A stretch of 50,179 nt of DNA from Treponema sp. (lineage in GTDB: Bacteria; Spirochaetota; Spirochaetia; Treponematales; Treponemataceae), in assembly GCA_017963165.1 (NCBI GenBank), contig JAGCTZ010000011.1, positions 1 to 50,179 on the forward strand. Reading direction: 5' to 3'. Positions 25,668-34,443 of the stretch are shown here, piece after piece. Each line of letters opens with the position of its first letter. Within the stretch, counting starts at the first letter, position 1. The notes under the pieces were generated by a model. It was not told the origin of the DNA, searched no databases, and saw only the letters and a list, made by a program, of their open reading frames with translations. A program made the position numbers and the translations under genes.

Positions 25668-27815
25668 ATGGAAAAAAATCTGGAAGATGAAAACAAAGTT
25701 TCTCAGGAACTTACGCAAATAGACTGCGAAGCTGCTGGAAGCTTTATTTCAAATGGGGGAGAACTTTCCAGAATATCAGAACAGTTCGAAGAGCGTCCAG
25801 TCCAGATTTCACTTCTTAAAAATATTGTAAATTCCTTTAATCAAAATAAAATTGGTGTTTTCGAAGCTGGAACAGGTGTCGGCAAATCTTATGCTTATCT
25901 TATTCCTTCTGTTTTATGGGCCCTAACTAATAAAGAAAGAATAATCATTTCTACAGGTACAATAAATCTTCAGCAGCAGCTATGCGAAAAAGATATTCCA
26001 GCTGTAGAAAAAATAATCGGCAAAAAGATTAAGTTTGTCCTTATGAAAGGTCGTCAAAATTATATCTGTAAGCGCCGTCTTATGGAAACATCATCGGTGC
26101 TTGATCTTTTTGAAGATGAAACAGAAGAAATCAAACGGATTGCAGATTGGGAAGAAACAACAACTACCGGTTCCAAAAGCGATATGACATTTATGCCTTC
26201 CGAAAATGCCTGGACAAAGGTTAATTCAGAAAGCGATGCCTGTATGGGAAAACGCTGTCCTTTTTTCAATGAATGCTATGTAATGAAGGTAAGAAAGGAA
26301 GCCGCCACTTCAAATCTTATTGTGGTAAATCATCATCTTTTGTTTGCAGATATTGAATCAAGAATGACTGGCGCTGGTTATAATGATGCTTCTGTACTTC
26401 CTCCTTATAGAAGAATAATTTTTGATGAAGCACATGGCATAGAAAATGCCGCAACAAGCTTTTTCAGCGAAAGCATGAATCGATTTAAAATAAATAAGCT
26501 TGTTTTCCAGATGTATCGCAAAAGAAAATCCTCAGAATATGGTTATCTTTCTTCAATCGCAATTCTTTCTAATAACGAAGATCGGGTTCAAGAAGCTTAT
26601 GATTTAACGAATAAAATAAGAATTGCATTAACGAATCTGGAGCTTGCTGCTAAGGATCTTATGGCAAATGATTACACTATGCGTATTTATGAAGCAAGTG
26701 CACGTCTGGCAGGTCCTTTTCTTGTTTCGGTTGGTGCTCTTGCCGACAGTCTTGGTGAATTTACAAATCTTGTTCGTGTAATTATGGAAGGTATAGCTGA
26801 TGAAGATAAGGATATACCTTCTTTCTGGGAAGCAAAAATAATTCTTTCAAGACTTGATAATTATGTAATCCTTCTTAAAAACTTTACAAAATGGGATGAA
26901 AAACGAAATAACGTTTATTGGATTCAAAAAAAGCGGCTCCCGCCAGATATGGTTCGTCAGGAAGCAGATCCTGAATATGTAATTTTGACAGAAACTCCGC
27001 TAGATATTTCAACATTAATGAATGAAGGTGTTTTTGAAGAAATGTCTTCTGTAATCTGCACTTCGGCAACGCTGCGTACAGGTACAGATTTTCGTTATTG
27101 GTGCAGGAGAACTGGTGTTTCGTATACAGAGCCTTCTCGTGTAGAATGTAAAGCTTTTGATTCACCGTTTCCTTATGAAAAGAACATGCTGTTTGTAGTT
27201 CCTAACGATGCACCGCTTCCTGACAGACCTGAATTTCAGCAATGGATTGAAATGGCTGTGCCAAAGCTTATAACTGCAGCCCAGGGAAGAACTCTGATTC
27301 TTTTTACTTCTTATGAATCCTTAAAAAGTGCACATAGAACAACTGTCTGTATGCTAAAAGGTTTTTCAGGCTTAATCATGAAGCAGGGTGATGATGACAA
27401 CGCAAAGCTTCTTGAAAAATTTAAAAATGATAATGAAAGTGTTCTTTTTGCAACAGATTCCTTCTGGCAGGGCGTAGATATTCCAGGCGAATCGCTAAGT
27501 CAGGTTATAATAGTAAAGCTTCCTTTTACTGTACCAAACGATCCTGTTTTTGTAGCGCGTTCAGAAGCAATAGAAAAACGCGGTGGAAATTCCTTTATGG
27601 AGCTTAGTGTTCCTGAAGCTGTAATAAAATTCCGTCAGGGAATAGGTCGCCTTATAAGACGTTCAGATGACAGGGGAGTAGTAACTGTTTTAGACAGACG
27701 CGTTTACGAAAAACGATACGGTACAAATTTTATTCAAAGTATGCCTGAGTGCAAAAAAGCTTACGAGCCTTTGAACGAAATGTGCAGCCACATAAAGCGG
27801 TTTATTTTTGATTAG
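25668..27815 (+). CDS. DinG-family ATP-dependent DNA helicase
   Basis: A 715-residue superfamily 2, XPD/DinG-type helicase. Motif I is EAGTGVGKSYAYLIPS. The iron-sulfur cysteines are visible as YICKRR and CMGKRCPFFNEC. Then VVNHHLLFAD, the DEAH box IIFDEAHGIENAA, TSATLRTG, FATDSFWQGVDIPGESLSQV and the arginine-finger motif FRQGIGRLIRRSDD. It should unwind DNA 5' to 3' with an Fe-S cluster and act in damage or R-loop processing. ATG 25668 is chosen over GTG 25659; a GGTGGGG touches it, so initiation signals are weak. It starts 17 bp after the tRNA terminator, so it may depend on read-through. Confidence 0.9.
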   Translation: MEKNLEDENKVSQELTQIDCEAAGSFISNGGELSRISEQFEERPVQISLLKNIVNSFNQNKIGVFEAGTGVGKSYAYLIPSVLWALTNKERIIISTGTINLQQQLCEKDIPAVEKIIGKKIKFVLMKGRQNYICKRRLMETSSVLDLFEDETEEIKRIADWEETTTTGSKSDMTFMPSENAWTKVNSESDACMGKRCPFFNECYVMKVRKEAATSNLIVVNHHLLFADIESRMTGAGYNDASVLPPYRRIIFDEAHGIENAATSFFSESMNRFKINKLVFQMYRKRKSSEYGYLSSIAILSNNEDRVQEAYDLTNKIRIALTNLELAAKDLMANDYTMRIYEASARLAGPFLVSVGALADSLGEFTNLVRVIMEGIADEDKDIPSFWEAKIILSRLDNYVILLKNFTKWDEKRNNVYWIQKKRLPPDMVRQEADPEYVILTETPLDISTLMNEGVFEEMSSVICTSATLRTGTDFRYWCRRTGVSYTEPSRVECKAFDSPFPYEKNMLFVVPNDAPLPDRPEFQQWIEMAVPKLITAAQGRTLILFTSYESLKSAHRTTVCMLKGFSGLIMKQGDDDNAKLLEKFKNDNESVLFATDSFWQGVDIPGESLSQVIIVKLPFTVPNDPVFVARSEAIEKRGGNSFMELSVPEAVIKFRQGIGRLIRRSDDRGVVTVLDRRVYEKRYGTNFIQSMPECKKAYEPLNEMCSHIKRFIFD

Positions 27816-27823
27816 AAATAAGC

Positions 27824-27829
27824 TATAAT
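27824..27829 (+). promoter_or_regulatory. -10 box close to the plsC start
   Basis: A perfect TATAAT ends six bases before ATG 27836, with no Shine-Dalgarno. The -35 region is weak (TTTATT, 17 bp upstream). Confidence 0.4.
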
Positions 27830-27835
27830 AAATTC

Positions 27836-28597
27836 ATGCGTAATTTTATTACTTTTTTTCTTTTAGGTCTTTTTTTAATTCCTTATTCACTTGTTCTGGG
27901 AATTATTTATCCATTTTCTAAAAAAGCAGCTAAAAAAATGGCCGATTTTTGTGTAAAAAAAGTTCCTGTCGGTGTTTTTGACGTGCTTCACAAAATTGAC
28001 CAGTTTATGTTCTTTGGTTATGAAGAATCAAAAGTAAATCTTCCGCCTCAGTTTATGATTATCTGTAATCATCAGAGTCTTTTTGATATTCCGGCTTTTA
28101 TGCGTTTTATGCCTGAAGTAGATCTCCGCTTTATTGCAAAAGATGCTCTTGGAAAAGGTGTACCTCTTGTTTCTCCAATGCTCAAGACCCAGCAGCATTG
28201 TCTTATTCCACGTAATGTACGTCCTCTTGATTCTGTAAAACTTATTTCTGATTTTGGTAAGCATTCAAAGGAACAGAATCTTGTGCCTGTGCTTTTCCCT
28301 GAAGGAACACGCTCGCGCGACGGAAATGTAGGAAAGTTTTATACAGCCGGCTTCAGAACTCTTACAGAAGCAAGCGGTCTTCCAGTTGTAGCTTGTGCAG
28401 TAGACGGTGGCTGGCGAATTGCAGATCTTAAAGGACTTCTTAAGAATATTCACAAAGGAAGCTATCGTCTTAAGGTTTTAAAAGTTTTCCCATGTCCCCA
28501 CGGTAAAGAAGAGTGTCAGGCAGTTTTAGACGAAACCAAAACACTTATAGAACAGCAGCTTGTAGAATGGCGTAAGAAACCGTTGACAGAACGTTAG
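27836..28597 (+). CDS. plsC: 1-acyl-sn-glycerol-3-phosphate acyltransferase (PlsC family)
   Basis: A 253-residue membrane-associated lysophosphatidate acyltransferase that adds the second fatty acid in phospholipid synthesis. An N-terminal hydrophobic segment (about 1-30) is followed by the HX4D motif in CNHQSLFDIPAF (about 78-89), then RFIAKDALGKGVPLVSPML and the glycerophosphate-binding block LFPEGTRSRDGNVGKFYTAG. Length fits. It follows the helicase gene by 20 bp but carries its own -10 box. Two overlapping hairpins follow the stop. Confidence 0.93.
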   Translation: MRNFITFFLLGLFLIPYSLVLGIIYPFSKKAAKKMADFCVKKVPVGVFDVLHKIDQFMFFGYEESKVNLPPQFMIICNHQSLFDIPAFMRFMPEVDLRFIAKDALGKGVPLVSPMLKTQQHCLIPRNVRPLDSVKLISDFGKHSKEQNLVPVLFPEGTRSRDGNVGKFYTAGFRTLTEASGLPVVACAVDGGWRIADLKGLLKNIHKGSYRLKVLKVFPCPHGKEECQAVLDETKTLIEQQLVEWRKKPLTER

Positions 28598-28635
28598 TGT
28601 TGTGTGATTCCTTAGGCTTTCGAAAGACAAAAAAT

Positions 28636-28668
28636 AAGGAGTCGCTCGCATGGAACAACTCCTTTTAT
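28636..28668 (+). terminator. Hairpin after plsC with an alternative upstream pairing
   Basis: AAGGAGT (28636-28642) pairs with ACTCCTT (28658-28664), followed by TTAT, a weak T-tract. The same segment can instead pair with GATTCCTTA at 28606-28614, so the two hairpins are mutually exclusive. Confidence 0.5.
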
Positions 28669-28694
28669 CCAAAAATGTATATTTATTTTAAGTA

Positions 28695-28868
28695 TTATTT
28701 AAAATCCTTAGGGCGTCTTTCAACACGTTTACATTTCTGGCATTCTGCCTGATTCTTAAGTCTGCCGTTTTCCATAATAGTTTTCATTATGATTTCGCCG
28801 CCACAGTCAGGGCAAATGAATTTTTGTGTTGCAACAGTAGTACGAGAGTTTTTACTAGCTCCAGCCAT
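28695..28868 (-). CDS. 57-residue zinc-ribbon protein of unknown function
   Basis: A small gene on the minus strand starting MAGASKNSRTTVATQKF. Two cysteine knuckles, CPDC and CQKC, about 20 residues apart give a Cys4 zinc ribbon, and the C-terminus is basic (KRVERRPKDFK), suggesting nucleic-acid or ribosome contact. A clean GGAGG lies upstream of the ATG. It is a lone minus-strand gene in an otherwise plus-strand stretch, diverging from the palindrome-rich region before rpsT. It does not match L33 or another small ribosomal zinc protein that I can recall. Confidence 0.8.
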   Translation of the reverse strand: MAGASKNSRTTVATQKFICPDCGGEIIMKTIMENGRLKNQAECQKCKRVERRPKDFK

Positions 28869-28956
28869 TATGTGCCTCCAATCGAATATTCGTTTTAGTA
28901 TAATAAATAAATAAAAGTGTTATGTCAAGATAGCAGATTTTCAATGAATCAATATA

Positions 28957-29128
28957 GAAAAATACAGGCTACTCCCGTGATAATTGGCGTGCGCCTGCGG
29001 GCTGAGCAATTTTTTAGGAAGAAATCCTGCGGTTTACTTTGTAAATCCTCGGATTTCTTTTATGGCATGCGCCAAAAATTCTCAGATGCAGTCACCCGCC
29101 AATTATCACTCCGTAGCCTGTATTTTTC
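28957..29128. repeat. Large imperfect palindrome 1 (172 bp)
   Basis: The outer arms GAAAAATACAGGCTAC (28957-28972) and their complement (29113-29128) pair over 16 bp. A second block GTGATAATTGGCG (28977-28989) pairs with 29097-29109 over 13 bp. Inside are CTGAG...AATTTTT/AAAAATTCTCAG and an apical stem AAGAAATCC...GGTTTAC / GTAAATC...GGATTTCTT with a TTT loop. The whole element can fold into one long hairpin as DNA cruciform or RNA. No credible open frame lies inside. Confidence 0.85.
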
Positions 29129-29178
29129 CAATTGGTACAATTAGGGTATCCGCATTATATGCCTTTAAGTATCAATCA

Positions 29179-29327
29179 TGAAAAAATGCGGAAGGCGACT
29201 TGTGGATTAAAAAACATTCTGGTGTGCGGCCGCGTGAGCGGCCATGTATATAATTACAAGGCACACCAGCATGTAGCAAGCGTGCTTGCGGTTTTTAATC
29301 CATAAGGCGCCTGGGAGCATTTTTTCA
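29179..29327. repeat. Large imperfect palindrome 2 (149 bp, branched)
   Basis: The arms TGAAAAAATGC (29179-29189) and complement (29317-29327) pair over 11 bp. AGGCG...CTT and TGGATTAAAAA (29203-29213) pair with TTTTTAATCCA (29292-29302), and CTGGTGTGC (29219-29227) with GCACACCAG (29261-29269). Two side hairpins, GGCCGC-GTGA-GCGGCC and GCAAGC-GT-GCTTGC, branch off. It sits 50 bp after palindrome 1 and ends about 67 bp before the rpsT -35 box. Confidence 0.85.
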
Positions 29328-29393
29328 TTATTGGAATTAAATCCTTTATAATTTGGATGCCCTGAGTAGCTTTTCATGATTTTGTTCTTGTAA

Positions 29394-29422
29394 TTGACAC
29401 AAAATCTTATATTTGATATATT
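29394..29422 (+). promoter_or_regulatory. Promoter of rpsT
   Basis: TTGACA (29394-29399), 17 bp, TATATT (29417-29422), about 30 bp before GGGGGT and the GTG start. Confidence 0.75.
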
Positions 29423-29460
29423 TTTCTGAAGTTAACTAATATTTTTTTGGGGGTCACCAA

Positions 29461-29739
29461 GTGGCAGGCAAACAAACATCTGCAGAAAAGAGACATGCAC
29501 AGAGCGAAGTTCGCAGACTTCATAATAAATCTATTAAAAGTGAATGCAAAACTTACGCAAAACAGTTTGTAGAAGCAGTGCAGGCTAAGGATCAGAAGCT
29601 TGCTGAAGAAAAATATAAAACTCTTCAGAAGGCACTTGACAGTGCTCGCAGTAAGGGCGTTTTGACAAGAAATGCTGTTTCTCGCAAGAAGTCAAGAATG
29701 ATGAATCTTTTCAATGCTACATTTAATGCAGCTAAATAA
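29461..29739 (+). CDS. rpsT: 30S ribosomal protein S20
   Basis: A 92-residue primary 16S rRNA-binding protein. The sequence is typical: SAEKRHAQSEVRRLHNKSIK near the start, KSECKTYAKQFVEAVQAKD in the middle, and KGVLTRNAVSRKKSRMMNLF near the end. The start is GTG with GGGGGT six bases upstream; GTG may limit expression, as S20 genes in other bacteria often use weak starts for autoregulation. It has its own promoter and terminator, so it is a single-gene unit. Confidence 0.96.
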   Translation: MAGKQTSAEKRHAQSEVRRLHNKSIKSECKTYAKQFVEAVQAKDQKLAEEKYKTLQKALDSARSKGVLTRNAVSRKKSRMMNLFNATFNAAK

Positions 29740-29767
29740 CTTTTCTTAATTTTTTATTTTTGGAAAT

Positions 29768-29799
29768 CCAGTCGGGTATAACCTGGCTGGTTTTTTTTT
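29768..29799 (+). terminator. Intrinsic terminator of rpsT
   Basis: CCAGTCGGG (29768-29776) pairs with CCTGGCTGG (29782-29790) with two G-U pairs, followed by nine T residues. Confidence 0.85.
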
Positions 29800-29810
29800 G
29801 CTTTTTTGCC

Positions 29811-29816
29811 GATAAT
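29811..29816 (+). promoter_or_regulatory. -10 box close to the HU start
   Basis: GATAAT ends six bases before ATG 29823. No Shine-Dalgarno is present and the -35 region overlaps the rpsT terminator T-tract, so the match is weak upstream. Confidence 0.35.
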
Positions 29817-29822
29817 ATTTAT

Positions 29823-30122
29823 ATGGCACAAAAAATCACCAAAGCAGATTTAGTCGAAGAAATATACCATAACACAAATTTACCCAAAAAAGAGATTCAT
29901 CTTGTGTTGGACAGCCTTTTTGTCGAAATAAAAAATGCTTTATGCCGTGGAGATTCAATAGAATTAAGACAGTTTGGTACCTTTGAGCTTCGTTTACGTA
30001 AGGGTAGAAAAAATGCCCGTAATCCTAAAACTGGTGAAAAAATCTCGAGTGAAGAACACTATGTAGCGGCTTTCAAAGCTGGAAGGGAATTAAAGAATAA
30101 TTTATGTTCAGTAAAATTATAA
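29823..30122 (+). CDS. HU-family DNA-binding protein
   Basis: A 99-residue nucleoid protein of the HU/IHF family. It begins MAQKITKADLVEEIYHNTNL and has the family signature IELRQFGTFELRLRKGRKNA (about 45-64) followed by RNPKTGEKI, the DNA-embracing arm with its intercalating Pro. The tail AAFKAGRELKNNL is typical. The frame is open upstream to 29760 but that part covers the rpsT terminator and is not coding. Its last 19 bp overlap the start of lnt, so HU and lnt are translated from a shared transcript. Confidence 0.93.
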   Translation: MAQKITKADLVEEIYHNTNLPKKEIHLVLDSLFVEIKNALCRGDSIELRQFGTFELRLRKGRKNARNPKTGEKISSEEHYVAAFKAGRELKNNLCSVKL

Positions 30123-31813
30123 AAAATATACTGCAATGTAGTTTTTTTATTCTTGCCGGCGCAGTACTTTTTGCTTTTTCAAATCCAAATCCTCTGATAA
30201 AACATGGTTTTGCATTTACTGCCTGGATAATGTATGTTCCTTATTTTTTTCTTATAAAAAAATCAACAATAAAAAATTGCTGGGCATACAGCGGAATATA
30301 TGGAATTCTTTCTGTAGGCCTGTATGCTTACTGGATATATAATTACAATCCTTTGTGTTTAAAAATTTCACTTATAATTGCTTTTATTGGCATGGCTTTG
30401 TTCGGTTCCTTGTTAAAAGTAATTGAAATGTATTTTAAGAAACACAGCTGGCTTATTCAGTATCTTGCAATCTGTACTTTTGAATATTTAAGAACCTTAG
30501 GCTTCCTTGGTTTTCATTACGGGTTAGCTGCTTATTCTCAATGGAATATGCCGTTGATTATTCAAAGTCTAAGGCTTGTAGGAGTTTTTGGCCTTAATGC
30601 ATTTGTAATTTTCAGCTCTGTTGCAGTGTTTGCATTTCTTTCAAAATTCCGCGATAAAAAAATAATTCTTAATAAAATGATTTCGGATAACAAACATTAT
30701 GATGGGGCAACTTATGTAAATTATGTTTCCGAAAATGCACGTCTGCTTGAAAATACTTCCTTAAAGCTGCCTTTTATATTATCCGGTTTGTGGGTTGTTT
30801 TATTTATTGCAATGTTGATTTATGGTTCCCTTGCGCTAAAGAAAAATTATAATTATAAAACAGTAAATGTGGCTGCTGTTCAGCATGATGATGATCCTAA
30901 TGAAACCGGAATTGAAAATTACAGGGAAGCAGTTCAAAGACTTATAACGCTTACAGATGAAGCGCTTGAAATAAATCCTGATATTGATTTTGTAATCTGG
31001 CCAGAGACGGCAGTCGTTCCTTCTATCATGTATTATTATAATCAGGCAGAAAATTCAGAACGAAAAAAACTTGTATCATATTTATTAAATTATATTCAGA
31101 ATAGAAGCCCTGTTTTTGTAATTGGAAATCAACACATTGTTGTGAATAGTGATGGGAGCAACAGAAAATATTTTAATTCGTCGCTTACTTTTGATCATAA
31201 GACAAGTGTAATTCCGCCGGAACCTTATGTTTATTCAAAAATACATCTTGTTCCTTTTTCGGAATCGTTTCCTTATGAAAAATACTTGCCGCATATATAT
31301 AAAGCACTGCTTGAAAATGTAAAGTTTTTCTGGAATGAAGGTGAAGAAATTTCGGTTATAAAAACAGGTGGACTTTCCTTTTATACACCAATTTGTTTTG
31401 AAGATACATTTCCGGATTTGTGCAGAAAGGCTTATAAAAATGGTGCAAGGTGTTTCTTTAGCCTTACCAATGATTCGTGGTCGGCAAGTGAATCGTGTCA
31501 GTATCAGCATCTTGCAATGGCAAAATTCCGTGCAGTAGAAAATTCTGTTCCTGTAGTAATAAGTGCAGTTTCTGGTCAAACTGCAATAATTGATTCCCAT
31601 GGAAATATAACAGAAATGGCAGTGCCTTTTACAAAATCTTATGCTGTAGGGCAGGTTCAGGTTATTCCGGACAGTCAAAAACCTACGATTTATAACAAAA
31701 TTGGTGATATTTTCGGCTATGGAATTGCATTTTTACTGCTTTGTGTGTTGCTAATTCGATTTTTTATTGTTATAATACATCATATACATTTATGGCAGAG
31801 CGCACAGAAATAG
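30104..31813 (+). CDS. lnt: Apolipoprotein N-acyltransferase
   Basis: A 569-residue inner-membrane enzyme that adds the third acyl chain to lipoproteins. About six membrane helices lie in residues 8-245, with one more near the C-terminus (about 535-556). The nitrilase-like catalytic domain shows the triad in order: Glu in FVIWPETAVVPS, Lys in YSKIHLVPFSESFPYEKY and Cys in YTPICFEDTFPD. It overlaps HU at its start and bactofilin at its end. Spirochaetes export many lipoproteins, and four candidate lipoproteins are encoded in this window. Confidence 0.93.
   Translation: MFSKIIKNILQCSFFILAGAVLFAFSNPNPLIKHGFAFTAWIMYVPYFFLIKKSTIKNCWAYSGIYGILSVGLYAYWIYNYNPLCLKISLIIAFIGMALFGSLLKVIEMYFKKHSWLIQYLAICTFEYLRTLGFLGFHYGLAAYSQWNMPLIIQSLRLVGVFGLNAFVIFSSVAVFAFLSKFRDKKIILNKMISDNKHYDGATYVNYVSENARLLENTSLKLPFILSGLWVVLFIAMLIYGSLALKKNYNYKTVNVAAVQHDDDPNETGIENYREAVQRLITLTDEALEINPDIDFVIWPETAVVPSIMYYYNQAENSERKKLVSYLLNYIQNRSPVFVIGNQHIVVNSDGSNRKYFNSSLTFDHKTSVIPPEPYVYSKIHLVPFSESFPYEKYLPHIYKALLENVKFFWNEGEEISVIKTGGLSFYTPICFEDTFPDLCRKAYKNGARCFFSLTNDSWSASESCQYQHLAMAKFRAVENSVPVVISAVSGQTAIIDSHGNITEMAVPFTKSYAVGQVQVIPDSQKPTIYNKIGDIFGYGIAFLLLCVLLIRFFIVIIHHIHLWQSAQK
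31748..31776 (+). promoter_or_regulatory. Internal promoter for bactofilin within the lnt 3' end
   Basis: TTGCTA (31748-31753), 17 bp, TATAAT (31771-31776); the start codon follows 15 bases later with no Shine-Dalgarno, implying a leader of about eight bases or less. Confidence 0.5.
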
Positions 31814-32220
31814 GAAAAAAGAATATTACAATTTTTGGCTCGGAAACAGAATTTGACGGTACTTTGGAATTTAGAGATAGACTTGTTATTACCGGTAAGT
31901 TTTCGGGAAAGATTGTCGCTCCTACAGGTGATTTAGAAATTGCAAAAAATGCTTCGTGTGATGTAGAAAGTATACAGGCTTCTTCAATTGTTGTATGCGG
32001 AGCAATAAAAGGAAATATGAATGCTTCTGAACGAGTTGAAATATGTTCTGGAAGCATGGTTGAAAGTGATATTACAACCGCAAGAATCAGAATAGCAAAT
32101 AATGTCGATTTTAATGGCCAGGTTACAATGCTTCAGGAAGAACCTGATGTAGATTTGTTCTCTGTTGCTTCATCAGAATTCAAACAGGCTATGTTGATTC
32201 ATTCTGACGTTGTAAAATAA
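31792..32220 (+). CDS. Bactofilin
   Basis: A 142-residue beta-helical cytoskeletal polymer protein. The bactofilin core covers about 15-115, with the repeating GxF/GxI rungs: GTLEFRDRLVITGKFSGKIV, GDLEIAKNASCDVESIQASS and CGAIKGNMNASERVEICSGS. ATG 31792 lies inside the lnt 3' end; the 17 codons upstream are not bactofilin-like. Bactofilins in spirochaetes shape the cell and organise periplasmic flagella or cell-wall enzymes, consistent with nearby amidase and flaA genes. Confidence 0.88.
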   Translation: MAERTEIGKKNITIFGSETEFDGTLEFRDRLVITGKFSGKIVAPTGDLEIAKNASCDVESIQASSIVVCGAIKGNMNASERVEICSGSMVESDITTARIRIANNVDFNGQVTMLQEEPDVDLFSVASSEFKQAMLIHSDVVK

Positions 32221-32323
32221 TTTGTTTATTATTTTTTTTGGGAATCTTCGACACCTTAGAAATGCTCAAGGACCGAAACGACCCCTATAATCTTAAAATC
32301 ATAAATATTTTGGAGATTTTTTA

Positions 32324-34048
32324 ATGGCAACATTAAGAAGAAAGCGTAGTGAAAACGCATCGGAAATTCAGGAAACTGAAGAATCAAGTCAAAATTCACT
32401 TGGCTTAGAAGAGACGCAGGACAACGAACAGGAGTCCGTAACAGAAGAAACAGCAGAAAAAGCTGTCGTAAAACGCAAACGCGTTGTAAAAGTCAAGAGT
32501 GAAGAACCTTCAGATAAACCTTCCGAAAACACAACAGAACAGACAGAACCAGAAAAAGAAAATCAAACAAATCAAGCTGCAAATCAAACCGAAAATAATT
32601 CAAATTCCGAAGACCATGGCTATAAGAGAAATCAGTCATATTACAATAAAAGAGGCGGAATGACAAAACGTCCATATGCACAGAGAAATTATCCGACTCC
32701 AAGCGGCGAGCCTTCAGAAGCAGTTGTTTCCGAAGCGGCCTCTGCTTCAGAAGATAATGCAAACAAGCCTCGTCTTTTAATTAATGACCTTACAATAAAA
32801 TCAATGCCGGAACTTCGTGAGCTTGCAATGCAGTATGGTTTTACAGCAGATGACCTAGCTCCTATGAAAAAACAGGATTTGATTTTTGTAATTCTTAAGG
32901 CACATACAGAGCATGGCGGAATTATTTTTGCTTCTGGTGCTTTGGAAATCTTGCCTGATGGATACGGCTTCCTTCGTTCGCCACAGAATTCTTATCTGCC
33001 GGGACCTGATGATATTTATATTTCTCCAAGCCAGATTCGTCTTTTTAACCTTAAAACAGGTGATACAGTTTATGGACAGACTCGTTCTCCAAAGGAAGGC
33101 GAGCGATTCTTTGCTTTGCTTCGTATTGAAACTGTAAACTTTGACGAACCACGTATTGCACAGACACGCGTTCCTTTTGAAAATCTTACACCTCTTTATC
33201 CTGATGAAAAACTAAAACTTGAAACAGTTTCTACAGAAGTTTCTACACGTATTGTTGATTTGTTTGCACCTATTGGAAAGGGACAGCGTCTTTTGATTGT
33301 TGCTCCTCCAAAAGCAGGTAAAACAATCCTTATGCAGAAAATTGCTAATGCAATTACAACAAATAATCCGGAAGTATATCTTATCGTACTTTTGATTGAT
33401 GAACGTCCTGAGGAAGTTACAGAAATGGAACGCGCAATTAAAGGCGAAGTTATTTCTTCTACCTTTGATGAACAGGCAACACGCCACGTTCAGGTTGCAG
33501 AAATGGTTCTTGAAAAAGCAAAGCGCCTTGTTGAGCATAAGCGTGATGTTGTAATTCTTCTTGACTCAATCACTCGTCTTGCACGTGCCTATAACCAGAC
33601 AGTTCAAACCTCTGGTAAAGTTCTTTCTGGTGGTGTTGATTCAAATGCTCTCTTTAAGCCAAAACGATTCTTTGGTGCTGCACGTAATGTAGAAGAGGGT
33701 GGTTCTCTTACAATCATTTCTACCGCTTTGATTGAAACTGGTTCACGAATGGATGAAGTTATTTTTGAAGAGTTCAAAGGAACCGGTAACTCAGAAATTG
33801 ACCTTGACCGTAAGCTTGCAGAAAGACGTCTGTTCCCGGCGATCAATATCAAGAAATCTGGAACACGTAAGGAAGAGCTGCTTCTTACCGAAAACGAACT
33901 TCAGAAAATCTGGATTCTGCGTAAGGTTCTTAACCCTATGGAAGACGTGGACATTACAGAACTTATTCTGGACCGCATGAAGAAGAGCAAGACAAACGAA
34001 GCCTTCCTTGCAAGTATGAATGCAGGAACAGCAGGTCTTGACGGTTAG
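32324..34048 (+). CDS. rho: Transcription termination factor Rho with long acidic N-terminal extension
   Basis: A 574-residue hexameric RNA translocase. Residues 1-155 are a low-complexity Glu/Gln/Asn/Ser-rich extension absent from the 420-residue Rho of E. coli. Then come Rho_N (about 163-205; [20 protein letters not shown]), the cold-shock-like RNA-binding fold ([16 protein letters not shown]), Walker [19 protein letters not shown], Walker [17 protein letters not shown] and the Q/R-loop region through [20 protein letters not shown] precedes the ATG by eight bases. It is followed by rpmE, an order shared with other treponemes as I recall. Confidence 0.96.
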   Translation: MATLRRKRSENASEIQETEESSQNSLGLEETQDNEQESVTEETAEKAVVKRKRVVKVKSEEPSDKPSENTTEQTEPEKENQTNQAANQTENNSNSEDHGYKRNQSYYNKRGGMTKRPYAQRNYPTPSGEPSEAVVSEAASASEDNANKPRLLINDLTIKSMPELRELAMQYGFTADDLAPMKKQDLIFVILKAHTEHGGIIFASGALEILPDGYGFLRSPQNSYLPGPDDIYISPSQIRLFNLKTGDTVYGQTRSPKEGERFFALLRIETVNFDEPRIAQTRVPFENLTPLYPDEKLKLETVSTEVSTRIVDLFAPIGKGQRLLIVAPPKAGKTILMQKIANAITTNNPEVYLIVLLIDERPEEVTEMERAIKGEVISSTFDEQATRHVQVAEMVLEKAKRLVEHKRDVVILLDSITRLARAYNQTVQTSGKVLSGGVDSNALFKPKRFFGAARNVEEGGSLTIISTALIETGSRMDEVIFEEFKGTGNSEIDLDRKLAERRLFPAINIKKSGTRKEELLLTENELQKIWILRKVLNPMEDVDITELILDRMKKSKTNEAFLASMNAGTAGLDG

Positions 34049-34108
34049 TTGAAGAATTAATATAATATTGAAACATTTTATCTTGTGATATTATTTTAAA
34101 TATTTTAG

Positions 34109-34138
34109 TTGACGGTAGCGGAATGATGGATGTATTTT
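34109..34138 (+). promoter_or_regulatory. Possible promoter of rpmE
   Basis: TTGACG (34109-34114), 18 bp, TATTTT (34133-34138). The leader of about 50 nt is G-rich with two CGGGC direct repeats. Confidence 0.4.
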
Positions 34139-34192
34139 TGCAAGCCAGTGGCAGCCGGGCGTAATATCGGGCAAGAAACAGGAGTTATAATT

Positions 34193-34402
34193 ATGAAGAA
34201 GGGACTTCACCCAGATTACAAACTTACAAAGATTACCTGCGTTTGCGGTAACGTAATTGAAACACGTTCAACAGTTGAAAACATCAACGTTGAAATTTGC
34301 TCTGCATGCCACCCATTCTATACTGGTAAGCAGAAGCTCGTAGATACAGCAGGACGTATCGACCGCTTTAACAAGCGCTATGGTATTAATACTGCAAAAT
34401 AA
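34193..34402 (+). CDS. rpmE: 50S ribosomal protein L31, zinc-binding type
   Basis: A 69-residue L31 with the metal-binding cysteines kept ([10 protein letters not shown] and [10 protein letters not shown]), so the zinc-replete form. It begins [16 protein letters not shown] and ends with the family tail [18 protein letters not shown] lies eight bases before the ATG; the frame is open upstream to 34130 but that part is leader. It follows rho by 144 bp and faces the RlmK-type gene across a shared bidirectional hairpin. Confidence 0.96.
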   Translation: MKKGLHPDYKLTKITCVCGNVIETRSTVENINVEICSACHPFYTGKQKLVDTAGRIDRFNKRYGINTAK

Positions 34403-34443
34403 ACTTATTAAAAATTGTCGGGCATAATCTGACAGTTTTAGTA

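Noticed and set aside
28917..29181. Two overlapping short open frames in the palindromic region
   Set aside because: They run across the arms of palindrome 1, have no ribosome site and no sensible composition.
31235..31678. 147-codon minus-strand open frame
   Set aside because: Antisense to the lnt catalytic domain; Cys- and Arg-rich with no recognisable motif.
32246..32276. CTTCGACA...GCTCAAGGACCG, resembling a broken copy of the dispersed repeat
   Set aside because: A 10-base interruption and several mismatches make chance or deep decay as likely as a real copy.
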